A stretch of DNA of 64,000 bases, from contig JAIQEU010000003.1 in assembly GCA_020073665.1 (NCBI GenBank), positions 124,001-188,000 of the forward strand, read 5' to 3'. Shown piece by piece: positions 32,869 through 40,828 of this stretch. The DNA comes from Terriglobia bacterium. Lineage in GTDB: Bacteria > Acidobacteriota > Terriglobia > Terriglobales > Acidobacteriaceae. Under the pieces are notes generated by a model. It was not told the DNA's origin, did no database searches, and saw only the letters and a list, made by a program, of their open reading frames with translations. The translations under genes were made by a program, and so were the position numbers. The first letter of the stretch is position 1; each line of letters begins with the position of its first letter.

Positions 32869-33028
32869 CCGATCAACGCGAACCCGCGTGCCATGGTAGC
32901 CGGCTTGTCATGACTGGAAGCGACACGGCCGTGGATGCGACGCACCGCTTCCGTACTACTGCATTTCCAAGCTGCCTGCAGGCGGCGCGGAAATCTACTT
33001 TCGAAATCAGCCCACATAAGTAGAGATC

Positions 33029-34561
33029 ATGGCATTTCCTCGCTCCACCGGAATACTGCTGCATCCGACCTCACTGCCGGCGCGCGGCGGCATCGGTGAT
33101 CTTGGCCCGGCGGCCTATGGCTTCATTGACTTCCTCAGCGCGGCACGCCAGGGGCTATGGCAGGTGTTGCCGCTGGGGCCTCCGGCGAACGGGGATTCTC
33201 CCTATTCCTCGACTTCGGCGTTTGCCGGCAACCCGCTGCTCATCAGCCTGGAGCGCCTGGCGGAGCGCGGATGGATCGACGGTTCGCATCTAGCCAGTCT
33301 GGAACAAGAAATTGGAAACATCGACTACGCAGAGGTCAAGCAGCGCAAGCTGCCGCTGCTCACCCAGGCTGCAGGCAACTTTCTGGCCCGCGCTCCGATC
33401 CCCGCGCTCGGACGCTTTGAGCGGTTCTGCGCAGAAAATGCCTGGTGGCTGGAGGATTTCGTCCTTTTCGATGCGCTGCGCGACCGCTATTCACAGCAAT
33501 GCTGGAACGAATGGCCGAACCCGCTGGCTCGGTGCGAACCGGCAGCGTTAGAAACCGCCCGCCAGGAGCTCGCTTCCGAAATGGCGGTGCGCCGCGCCAT
33601 CCAGTTCGCCTTCTGGGAGCAATGGCATGCGCTGCGGCGTCGCTGTGCTGAGCGTTCCATCCGCGTGGTGGGGGACGTCGCCATTTTTCTGGATTATGAC
33701 AGTGCCGACGTCTGGGCCCAACGGCACCTGTTCCGCTTAAGGGATGACTTGCAGCCCGAGGTGGTCTCAGGCGTGCCTCCGGATGCCTTCAGCGCCACTG
33801 GCCAGCGCTGGGGCAATCCGCTTTACAACTGGGACGTGATGCGCGCGCGCGGGTACCGTTGGTGGATCCATCGGCTCCGCTGGGCCACCCAGACCTGTGA
33901 CTACATCCGGCTCGATCACTTTCGCGGCTTTGAGCAGTTCTGGGAGATCCCCGCGCACGAGCCCACGGCTATCCACGGGCGCTGGGTAGACGGGCCCAAG
34001 GACGATCTCTTCCACAAGCTCCGCGAAGCGCTCGGCGGACTGCCGTTCTTCGCGGAAGATCTGGGCTACATCACGCCTGAAGTGCATGCCTTGCGCGAGC
34101 GCCACCAAATTCCCGGCCTGGCAGTGCTGCAGTTCGGATTTGGCGACACCGGCTCGCACATCTACTTGCCGCACCGCTTAACTCCGGATCGAGTGGTCTA
34201 CACTGGCACTCACGACAACGACACGACCTTGGGCTGGTGGCATTCCGGCGCCAGCGAACACGAGCGCCGTGCCGCCCAAGCGTATGTTGGCCAGTGCGAA
34301 GACGGCATGAACTGGGCGCTGATCCGGCTGGCGCAAAACTCGGTGGCCAGCCTATCGGTGGTTCCGCTGCAGGATGTACTCGGCCTGGGCAGCGAGGCCC
34401 GCTTGAACACTCCCAGCGTCAAGGCCGGCAATTTCCGCTGGCGTTACCGTCCAGAGATGTTGACTCGTGAGGTGGCAGAAAAGCTGGCGAGATTGGCCGA
34501 GGTCACCGATCGCGTGCCGCAGCCGCTTCCGGTCCCGCCGCTGGAAGACTTCGCCGCGTAA
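33029..34561 (+). CDS. malQ: 4-alpha-glucanotransferase (GH77)
   Basis: A 510-residue protein of normal length for amylomaltase. The N-terminus STGILLHPTSLPARGGIGDLGP and the catalytic residues are all present: Asp nucleophile in YIRLDHFRGF, Glu acid/base in FFAEDLGYI, and Asp stabiliser in TGTHDNDTTLGWW. It transfers alpha-1,4-glucan segments between maltodextrins in glycogen or maltose metabolism in the cytoplasm. No other glycogen gene is in the window. The ATG 33029 start has only a weak ribosome binding site. Confidence 0.96.
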   Translation: MAFPRSTGILLHPTSLPARGGIGDLGPAAYGFIDFLSAARQGLWQVLPLGPPANGDSPYSSTSAFAGNPLLISLERLAERGWIDGSHLASLEQEIGNIDYAEVKQRKLPLLTQAAGNFLARAPIPALGRFERFCAENAWWLEDFVLFDALRDRYSQQCWNEWPNPLARCEPAALETARQELASEMAVRRAIQFAFWEQWHALRRRCAERSIRVVGDVAIFLDYDSADVWAQRHLFRLRDDLQPEVVSGVPPDAFSATGQRWGNPLYNWDVMRARGYRWWIHRLRWATQTCDYIRLDHFRGFEQFWEIPAHEPTAIHGRWVDGPKDDLFHKLREALGGLPFFAEDLGYITPEVHALRERHQIPGLAVLQFGFGDTGSHIYLPHRLTPDRVVYTGTHDNDTTLGWWHSGASEHERRAAQAYVGQCEDGMNWALIRLAQNSVASLSVVPLQDVLGLGSEARLNTPSVKAGNFRWRYRPEMLTREVAEKLARLAEVTDRVPQPLPVPPLEDFAA

Positions 34562-34584
34562 GCCGCCCCCTTCGCTATGCCGAC

Positions 34585-34612
34585 AAAAAAGCCGGGATCC
34601 GAAGATCCCGGC
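34585..34612 (-). terminator. Rho-independent terminator (minus strand)
   Basis: A nine-base perfect stem (GCCGGGATC at 34591-34599, GATCCCGGC at 34604-34612) with a four-base loop is followed on the minus strand by six T. It lies about 105 bases after the XRE regulator stop. On the plus strand there is no T run, so it is not a malQ terminator. Confidence 0.75.
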
Positions 34613-34716
34613 TGCAGTTGGTGGTTGCCCGGATAAAATCCGTGTTGATGTGGCCGCGGGCGACTCGCCTGCGGCGTCTTGCACTTAAACTTATATCGGC
34701 GGTAGCAGCTTGAACT

Positions 34717-35256
34717 TTAGGCGCTGCGCCGCGGACGCACCGTCAAATCCCGCACCTGCGCCAGAATGCTCGACATCTGCATCCCGTTCAGCTGCGCCAC
34801 GAACGGCAAAATGTCCGCGATAAACTGGTCCTGGATCAGCTCCCGCACCTCTTCCTGGCGGTTGCGCTCGCCCCCGGAGAGCAGATCGGGTACCGTGACT
34901 TCCAGCGCCTTGGCCAGCCGTTCCAGCGAGGAAAGGGTCGGGGTAGCCTTCTCGTTTTCGATCTTGGACACGTAGGTCCGCGGCACCGACATGCGCGTAG
35001 CCAGTTGCCGCTGGCTGAGCCCGTTGCGCAGGCGCAGGGAACGGATGGACGCGGCCAGGTTCAGATGCCCACGGCCGTTGCCGTTGCTGGGCATGATTTG
35101 CGGCGCCGGCGCGGCTGCGACGATTTCGGGCTCATCCTCGTCTAACGAGGTGTGGCAGCGACGGCACAGATTGTTGGTGGTACGGAATTGAACCAGGAGA
35201 CAACGGTCGCAGCGGACAACTTCCCTGGAATCTACCGGGGCAAGTGTTGTAGCCAT
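34717..35256 (-). CDS. XRE-family regulator with N-terminal zinc knuckle
   Basis: A 179-residue protein. Residues about 16-34 hold CDRC and CRRC separated by 11 residues, a probable treble-clef or ribbon zinc site. A Pro/Ala-rich linker precedes an HTH_3 domain (residues about 65-125) with LRLRNGLSQRQLATRMSVPRTYVSKIENEKATPTLSSLERLAKAL. The C-terminal 50 residues are helical and of unknown role. It is likely a DNA-binding repressor. A perfect inverted repeat lies 33 bases upstream of its start and may be its own operator. Confidence 0.9.
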   Translation of the reverse strand: MATTLAPVDSREVVRCDRCLLVQFRTTNNLCRRCHTSLDEDEPEIVAAAPAPQIMPSNGNGRGHLNLAASIRSLRLRNGLSQRQLATRMSVPRTYVSKIENEKATPTLSSLERLAKALEVTVPDLLSGGERNRQEEVRELIQDQFIADILPFVAQLNGMQMSSILAQVRDLTVRPRRSA

Positions 35257-35288
35257 TTAGGTTGGGAGCTGCCAGAGCAGGCAGGTCC

Positions 35289-35311
35289 TGGAATCTGAAC
35301 GCCAGATTCCA
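35289..35311. promoter_or_regulatory. perfect inverted repeat TGGAATCTG-N5-CAGATTCCA
   Basis: Nine-base arms with a five-base gap, located 33-55 bases upstream of the XRE regulator start in its leader or promoter. It is a candidate autoregulatory operator; an mRNA hairpin is also possible. Confidence 0.55.
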
Positions 35312-35436
35312 AACTGATGCGTAATCTGAGGTATGAGCCCTGTGCATGTCAAGGGAAATGTGGGGTCAAACCCAAAGTATCTTGCTGAAAAAACAAAATA
35401 AGCCGGAGAAAACCGGGAGAAAACAGGTAAGAAACC

Positions 35437-36027
35437 ATGATTGATCGCGCGGCCACGTGGTGTTTACTAACTGAGTTCACTCAATCGGAGAGTTTGCGCA
35501 AGCATGCCCTCGCCGTGGAGGCGTGCATGCGCGCCTACGCTCGCAAACTGGCGCCGGATTCGCCTGAGCAGGAAGACCTCTGGGGCGTGGTCGGTCTGGT
35601 CCACGATTTCGACTACGAGAAGTGGCCAAGCGCCGAAGACCATCCGTACAAGGGTAACGAAATCCTTAAAGAACGCGGCTACTCGGATGAAATCCGCCGC
35701 GCCATCATGTCGCACGCCCAGTATTCGGGAGTGCCGCGTGTGACGCCGATGGAAAAGGCCCTGTTCGCCTGCGACGAACTCGCCGGATTCATCACCGCCT
35801 GCGCGCTGGTGAAACCGGGGAAATCGCTGGCGGAGGTGGAGGCCAGTTCGGTGCGAAAAAAGATGAAAGACAAAGCCTTCGCCCGCAGCGTAAACCGTCA
35901 GGACATCATCGAAGGTGCCGCTGACCTGGGAGTGGACTTGGAAACGCACATCGCATTCTGCATCGAGGCCATGAAGGGAATCGCCGGGGAATTAGGATTG
36001 GATGGAAGCGCCGCGAAGACGGCCTAG
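35437..36027 (+). CDS. HD-domain hydrolase
   Basis: A 196-residue protein with an HD metal-dependent phosphohydrolase fold. The first His is in RKHALAVEACM, the HD pair in GLVHDFDYEKWP, a further His in HPYKGNEIL and MSHAQYSG, and an Asp in FACDELAGF. HD proteins of this size hydrolyse phosphoester bonds in nucleotides or related compounds; the exact substrate is unknown. It is a stand-alone gene divergent from the XRE regulator. GGTAAGAA lies just before the ATG as a modest ribosome binding site. Confidence 0.88.
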   Translation: MIDRAATWCLLTEFTQSESLRKHALAVEACMRAYARKLAPDSPEQEDLWGVVGLVHDFDYEKWPSAEDHPYKGNEILKERGYSDEIRRAIMSHAQYSGVPRVTPMEKALFACDELAGFITACALVKPGKSLAEVEASSVRKKMKDKAFARSVNRQDIIEGAADLGVDLETHIAFCIEAMKGIAGELGLDGSAAKTA

Positions 36028-36207
36028 CGATGCTCACGTAGGGACACCTGCCCTCGGCTCCCCAGCCGGGCGTAGCCCGGAAGGGGAAGCTTCCATCTGG
36101 ATTTCGCCTTTCCGGTTACGACCTTTGGAAGATCGAAGCGCCGCTTGCCCTGATCTGTTCAAGAGAAGATCCGCGAAGAACCATAAAATCAAGCGATCGG
36201 CCCGGCC

Positions 36208-36960
36208 TCAGCTTGGCCTGTACACATTCTCCGAGGGCTCTCGCAATCTCTGCTTCCCGCTCTCGGGCAACGCCTTACTCAACTGTATGCCGATTACAGT
36301 GTGGCTGGATCCGGCCTGAGTGGCCATCTGAAACAAGTAGAGTGCGTCGATTTCTGAGAACCCGGAGGCCTTGCTCCGAAGCAGTTCCTCTATTTCGGCG
36401 CTAGGGCGTTCGGACGGGAGACCAATCGCCACCTTTTCATTCGCCTTGATCTGAAATTCGACGCCTTTGGGACCAATTCGGCTCGGTATGACGCCTTTGG
36501 AGAGGAAATCCAGTTCCGCGCGCGTGATCCGCCCTCCTGGCCGAATCATTTTTCGAATGGGATCGAACGGGTTGACAACTATTTCTTGAATATCCGTTCC
36601 CATAACAAAACGAAAGAGGTCCTGCGCCTTGAGTCCGAGATACGGTGTATTCGGATCCCAGTTTCGAAGCGCTTCAATATCGGTGAAAGCCGCCGTGACT
36701 CGCCTTTCGTTACGGTCAAGCACTGTCGTCAATTGGAGCTCTACATTAGTTTTCGTGGTCTGTAGTCCGGGGGTGAGGCCAGGCGGAATCTCGGGAACCG
36801 GAACTAGCAGCATCGACCCAAGGAATGCGTCATAGAGCTGCTTACGATTTTCGGAACTGTCATTCAAGGCAAGTTGGTGCATCGCTTGCACCAGGACGGG
36901 ATTGCCCTCTTCAGGACGAACTTCTTTGTTCTTTCCAAATAGTGAATCAAGGAATCTCAT
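36208..36960 (-). CDS. SseB-like protein
   Basis: From ATG 36960 the protein has 250 residues; an upstream in-frame start at 37065 would overlap hutH and is unlikely. The N-terminal half (NPVLVQAMHQLALNDSSENRKQLYDAFLGSMLLVPVPE, then TAAFTDIEALRNW and ALxxFxxxxGxDIQEIVVNPFDP) matches the SseB domain (PF07179). The C-terminal part matches SseB_C, with STxxIGxQL reading SHTVIGIQLSKAL. Its role is unclear even in E. coli. It starts eight bases after the hutH stop and is probably cotranscribed, but it is poorer in G+C than its neighbours, which suggests a later acquisition. Confidence 0.82.
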   Translation of the reverse strand: MRFLDSLFGKNKEVRPEEGNPVLVQAMHQLALNDSSENRKQLYDAFLGSMLLVPVPEIPPGLTPGLQTTKTNVELQLTTVLDRNERRVTAAFTDIEALRNWDPNTPYLGLKAQDLFRFVMGTDIQEIVVNPFDPIRKMIRPGGRITRAELDFLSKGVIPSRIGPKGVEFQIKANEKVAIGLPSERPSAEIEELLRSKASGFSEIDALYLFQMATQAGSSHTVIGIQLSKALPESGKQRLREPSENVYRPS

Positions 36961-36968
36961 TTCCAGCC

Positions 36969-38540
36969 TTACCTCACCGCTTCCGCCACCTTCCCACTGG
37001 CAATCAGTTCCGAGATCCGCGCGAAGTCCTGATACATCACCCGATCTTTGTCCATGGTGGGACACACCGACCGAATCGCCGCATGCGCCTGTTGCAGGCG
37101 TTTGGAGGTCTTGAGCGGTGCCAGAAAATCCAGCGCCTGCGCCGCCGCCATGGCCTCGATCGCCATCGCATTGCGCGTGTTCTCCACCACCCGCTTCAGC
37201 TTCATCGACGCGCCCATGCCCATCGAAACGTAATCTTCCTTGTTGCCCGAGGTCGTGATCGAGTCCACCGACGCCGGATGCGCCAGCACCTTGTTCTCGC
37301 TGACCAGTGCCGCCGCCGTCACTTGAGGCATCATGAAACCTGAGTTCAGGCCGGCGCCGGGGGCCAGGAATGGTGGCAAGCCTTCGCTCAGCGCGGGATT
37401 TACCAGGCGCTCTAGGCGGCGCTCGGAAATGCCCGCCAGCGCGCTTAGCGCGATGGCGAGAAAATCCAGCGCAAAGGCCACCGGCTGGCCATGAAAATTG
37501 CCTCCGGAAAGGATGTCGCCCTCGTCTGCTGCGGAGCTTTGCTCCGGACGGGCGAGGTCGCTCGTCCCCACATGAGCAGGGATGAGGAATACCAGCGGAT
37601 TATCTACGGCAGAATTGGTTTCGGTTTCCATCACCTCGCGGCAGTGGGCGAGCGTGTCGCGCACCGCGCCGTGGACCTGGGGCATGCAGCGCAGGGAGTA
37701 GGCGTCCTGCACCCGGTCACAATCGCGATGCGATTCGCGTATCTGGCTGCCTTCGAGCATCCGGCGCAGGTTCTCGGCGGTCTTGAGCTGGCCCGCATGC
37801 GGACGAGCCTGGTGGATACGCTGGTCAAACGCCACGTCGGTGCCGCGCAGCGCGTCTAGGGTCATGGCGCCGATCACGTCGGCGGTATCCGCCAGCGTTT
37901 CGGCGGCCAGCAGCGCCAGGATGCCGACGGCCAGCATGCCCTGGGTGCCATTGATCAGCGAAACCGCTTCTTTGGCTTCCAGCACCAGCGGTTTCACGCC
38001 AGCTTTTTTCAAGGCCTCGGCGCTGGGAATGCGTGCGCCCTTTTCGTCCAGACACTCGCCCTCGCCGATCAGCGCGAGCGCCAGGTGCGCCAGCGGCGCC
38101 AAGTCCCCACTTGCGCCCACGCTGCCTTGCGACGGCACCATAGGCGTCACGCTGTGGTTCAGCATCTCGCAGAGCGTGTCGATGATGGCGGCGCGCACGC
38201 CAGAGTATCCCCGCGACAGGGAATTGGCGCGCAGCAGCATCATCGCCCGGGTCTCGGCGACCGACAGCGGTTCCCCCACGCCCACGGCGTGTGAACGCAC
38301 CAGGTTGACCTGCAGTTCGCGAATCTGATCGCCGGCGATGCGGACGTCGCTCAGTTTGCCGACGCCCGTAGTAATGGCGTACGACACTTTGTTGTTCGCG
38401 ACCAGCGCGTCCACCACGGCACGCGCCCGGTTCACCGCCTCGCGCGCATCGGGGTCAAGCAGGACAGGGCGCCGTTCCGCCGCCACTTCCCGCACTGCTT
38501 CGAGAGTTAAGTCGTTACCGTTGATGTGAAGCGCTTTCAT
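36969..38540 (-). CDS. hutH: histidine ammonia-lyase
   Basis: From ATG 38540 the protein has 523 residues; an in-frame upstream start at 38594 falls in an intergenic repeat. The MIO cofactor triad Ala-Ser-Gly is in GSVGASGDLAPLAHLALALIGEG, and the N-terminal catalytic Tyr is in SYAITTGVGKLSDV. It converts histidine to urocanate and ammonia, the first step of histidine use. No other hut gene is in the window; upstream genes on the strand degrade leucine. The length and all motifs are normal. Confidence 0.95.
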   Translation of the reverse strand: MKALHINGNDLTLEAVREVAAERRPVLLDPDAREAVNRARAVVDALVANNKVSYAITTGVGKLSDVRIAGDQIRELQVNLVRSHAVGVGEPLSVAETRAMMLLRANSLSRGYSGVRAAIIDTLCEMLNHSVTPMVPSQGSVGASGDLAPLAHLALALIGEGECLDEKGARIPSAEALKKAGVKPLVLEAKEAVSLINGTQGMLAVGILALLAAETLADTADVIGAMTLDALRGTDVAFDQRIHQARPHAGQLKTAENLRRMLEGSQIRESHRDCDRVQDAYSLRCMPQVHGAVRDTLAHCREVMETETNSAVDNPLVFLIPAHVGTSDLARPEQSSAADEGDILSGGNFHGQPVAFALDFLAIALSALAGISERRLERLVNPALSEGLPPFLAPGAGLNSGFMMPQVTAAALVSENKVLAHPASVDSITTSGNKEDYVSMGMGASMKLKRVVENTRNAMAIEAMAAAQALDFLAPLKTSKRLQQAHAAIRSVCPTMDKDRVMYQDFARISELIASGKVAEAVR

Positions 38541-38547
38541 GGAATTC

Positions 38548-38604
38548 AGGTCGCAGGTCGCGGGTCGCAGGAACTCCAATTTGCGACCTGCCACCTGCCA
38601 CCTG
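38548..38604. repeat. quasi-palindrome between hutH and the thioesterase gene
   Basis: The left arm CAGGTCGCAGGTCGCGGGTC (38548-38567) and the right arm GCGACCTGCCACCTGCCACC (38583-38602) are inverted word arrays of CAGGTSGC. The element fills the 69-base gap almost completely. Confidence 0.6.
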
Positions 38605-38609
38605 TGCCC

Positions 38610-39041
38610 CTACTTCCCCATCGCCGCCCGGAATACGGCCAGGTATTTCTCGGGGATGGGGGTAATCCTCATTTCCTTGTCGATCACGATGTGCGTGGTT
38701 TCGCCTTCGGCCAGCAAGGCGCCGTCTTCGGCTCGCAGCAGTTCGTATCCGAAGTGTACCAAGGACTCGCGAACATTCTTCATGTGGGTGCGCACGATGA
38801 TCTCTTCGTCGTAGCGCGCAGGAGCCTTGTAGCGGCAGCGTGCATCCACCACGGCGATATGGCAGCTGTACTCTCGTTCCAGGTCGCGATAGGTGAATCC
38901 CAGTTCCCGCATGAACTCCACGCGCCCCACTTCAAACCAGATGAAGTGGTTGGAATGATAGACCACGCCCATCTGGTCGGTCTCGGCGTAGCGCACCCGC
39001 AGCCGGCTCTCGCAAACGATGGGAGGATGCTTGTCGCTCAC
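38610..39041 (-). CDS. YbgC-type acyl-CoA thioesterase (4HBT fold)
   Basis: A 143-residue hotdog-fold protein with VRYAETDQMGVVYHSNHFIWFE, the YbgC/4HBT signature including the conserved Asp, and a C-terminal VIDKEMRITPIPEKY. It hydrolyses short- or medium-chain acyl-CoA. The start is GTG 39041, overlapping the stop of the upstream hydratase gene by four bases (GTGA), so the two are translationally coupled. The setting in a leucine catabolic run suggests a role in relieving acyl-CoA build-up (inference). Confidence 0.9.
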   Translation of the reverse strand: MSDKHPPIVCESRLRVRYAETDQMGVVYHSNHFIWFEVGRVEFMRELGFTYRDLEREYSCHIAVVDARCRYKAPARYDEEIIVRTHMKNVRESLVHFGYELLRAEDGALLAEGETTHIVIDKEMRITPIPEKYLAVFRAAMGK

Positions 39042-39820
39042 TTGCCGCTCCAGCGCGGTTTGCGCTTCTCCAGAAACGAAGTAACTCCCTCGCGAAAATC
39101 GGCGGTGGTGCGGATGCGTGCGTTTTCTTCGACCGCTTCCGCGATCTGGTCATCCAGTTGTCGAGCGATGAAGTTGTTGATCAGTCGCTTGGTGGCGCGC
39201 ACCGACGATGGGCTGTTCTCGCCAAGCTGGGCTGCAAGTTCGCGCGCCCGGGTCAGCAACTGCTCCGCGGCCACCACTTCATTCACCAGGCCGTAGCTAT
39301 ACGCCTCGTTCGCGTCGAACAGGCGCCCAGTGAGCAGAAGATCACGAGCAATCTTGTGTCCGACTTGCCAAACCAGAATGGACGAGACGATCGCGGGCAG
39401 GAACCCGATTCGTACCTCGGTGTAGCCGAACTTGGCTTCGGGAGCAGCCAGAGTGAAATCGCACATGGTGGCCAGTCCGGTGCCGCCCGCGACGGCGGCC
39501 CCGTTCACCGCGGCGATGGTGGGCAAAGGGAATTCGTACAGGCGGCGAAACATTTCCGCCATGCGCGCCGAATCTTTAACATTCTGCTCCTGAGTTTTGC
39601 CCACCAGCGACTTCAGTTCGTCGAGGTCCATGCCCGCGCAGAATGCCTTCCCCGTGCCTGTCAGGATGGCCGCGTGTGCCGGCGACTTCTCAATCGCATC
39701 GAGCGCCGCCATCAGTTCATCGACTAGCTGAAAGCTGATGGCGTTGCGCTTGTCAGGGCGGTTGAGGGTGATGGTGGCGACGCCGGCGTCGTGTGCGAGT
39801 TGTAGCGTCTGGTAATTCAT
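39038..39820 (-). CDS. liuC: enoyl-CoA hydratase family, probably methylglutaconyl-CoA hydratase
   Basis: A 260-residue crotonase with both oxyanion-hole segments (GTGKAFCAGMDLDELK and AAVNGAAVAGGTGLATMCDF) and a complete C-terminal helix bundle. The nearby HMG-CoA lyase and carboxyltransferase genes on the same strand point to 3-methylglutaconyl-CoA hydratase of leucine degradation. Sequence alone cannot separate this from other crotonases. The stop overlaps the thioesterase start. Confidence 0.85.
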   Translation of the reverse strand: MNYQTLQLAHDAGVATITLNRPDKRNAISFQLVDELMAALDAIEKSPAHAAILTGTGKAFCAGMDLDELKSLVGKTQEQNVKDSARMAEMFRRLYEFPLPTIAAVNGAAVAGGTGLATMCDFTLAAPEAKFGYTEVRIGFLPAIVSSILVWQVGHKIARDLLLTGRLFDANEAYSYGLVNEVVAAEQLLTRARELAAQLGENSPSSVRATKRLINNFIARQLDDQIAEAVEENARIRTTADFREGVTSFLEKRKPRWSGK

Positions 39821-39833
39821 ATCATTCTTGAAC

Positions 39834-39864
39834 TTGTCATCAAGAGCGAAGCGAAGGACCTGCT
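39834..39864. repeat. GTCATC...GAGCGAAGCGAAGGACC repeat, copy 2
   Basis: A degenerate copy of the dispersed word GTCATCCTGAGCG plus GAAGCGAAGGACC. It lies in the 55-base gap between the HMG-CoA lyase and hydratase genes, with one end about 13 bases upstream of the hydratase start. Confidence 0.5.
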
Positions 39865-39875
39865 TTCTGCGACAG

Positions 39876-40754
39876 CTAATCTGCTGCCGACGAATCCGCG
39901 TACCGCGCCCCGATCTCGGTCGATATCTTCAGCAGCGTCTCCAGCGGCTTGAGCGCAGGCAGGGCAGCGCCGCGCTGCGCCAACGCTTCTACAATTTTTT
40001 CGGTGGGAATATTTCCCACCAAAGCATCCTGCGCAAACGGACACCCACCGAGCCCTCCGAGCGCCGAATCAAACCGCCGGCAACCGGCATCATACGCGGC
40101 CTGGACCTTCTCCACGGCTTCATCGGTTCGGCTGTGCAGATGCATTCCAATTTCCATGTAGTCGTACTTGGAAATCACCGCTGTAACCAAGTCGCGAATC
40201 TGTTCCGGCCCGGCCATGCCGACGGTATCGGCCAGCGAAATCATTTTCACACCGTAGGACTCCAGCAGATCGACCGCGTCCACGACCTCGCCGACATTCC
40301 ACGGGTCGCCATAGGGATTGCCGAAGGCCATGGAAATGTACACGACAGTGTCGAGCCCGGCCGTATCGCCTTTCTGCTTGATCTTCTCCAGTTCGTCGAT
40401 GGCCTCGTCAAGCGTCTGGTGCTGGTTGTTGCGCAAGAAGGTCGGCGAAACCGAGTAGGGAAATCCCAGCGTGCTCACCGCCTGCGTATTGATCGCCCGC
40501 TGCGCTCCTTTTTCGTTCACCACGATGCCGATGATTTCGACGTCATCGGGAGGATCGAGTTCTTTGAGCACATCTTCTGAGTCGGCCATCTGCGGCACGG
40601 CCTTGGGAGAAACGAACGACGCCGCATCAATATGCTTGAAGCCCGCGGCAATCAGGGCCTTCAGGTACTCGGTCTTCAGGTAGGACGGAACCTGCGCCTT
40701 CAGCCCTTGCCAGGCATCGCGGGGACACTCGATGAGTTTCAAGGATTGATTCAT
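39876..40754 (-). CDS. liuE: hydroxymethylglutaryl-CoA lyase
   Basis: A 292-residue TIM-barrel lyase of the HMGL family. The N-terminal motif is IECPRDAWQG (the Arg-Asp that binds substrate and metal), the metal His pair is in GMHLHSR, and the catalytic Cys is in GLGGCPFAQDALVGN. It splits HMG-CoA to acetyl-CoA and acetoacetate, the last step of leucine degradation. It sits between the carboxyltransferase and hydratase genes. Its ATG abuts a quasi-palindrome. Confidence 0.93.
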   Translation of the reverse strand: MNQSLKLIECPRDAWQGLKAQVPSYLKTEYLKALIAAGFKHIDAASFVSPKAVPQMADSEDVLKELDPPDDVEIIGIVVNEKGAQRAINTQAVSTLGFPYSVSPTFLRNNQHQTLDEAIDELEKIKQKGDTAGLDTVVYISMAFGNPYGDPWNVGEVVDAVDLLESYGVKMISLADTVGMAGPEQIRDLVTAVISKYDYMEIGMHLHSRTDEAVEKVQAAYDAGCRRFDSALGGLGGCPFAQDALVGNIPTEKIVEALAQRGAALPALKPLETLLKISTEIGARYADSSAAD

Positions 40755-40824
40755 TGAATCATTGAGTCATTGAGTCAATCGCTTGTTCCGCAATGATTCA
40801 ATGACTCAATCACACAATGATTCG
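40753..40824. repeat. quasi-palindrome of ATTGAGTC/ATTGAATC words
   Basis: The left arm ATTGAATCATTGAGTCATTG (40753-40772) and onward and the right arm GCAATGATTCAATGACTCAA (40790-40809) and onward are inverted arrays of an eight- to ten-base word. It spans the whole gap between the lyase start and the carboxyltransferase stop, touching the lyase ATG. Confidence 0.65.
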
Positions 40825-40828
40825 ATTT

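Noticed and set aside
36066-36080. CCGGGC-GTA-GCCCGG hairpin after the HD-domain gene
   Set aside because: Short stem without T run; could be chance in GC-rich DNA.
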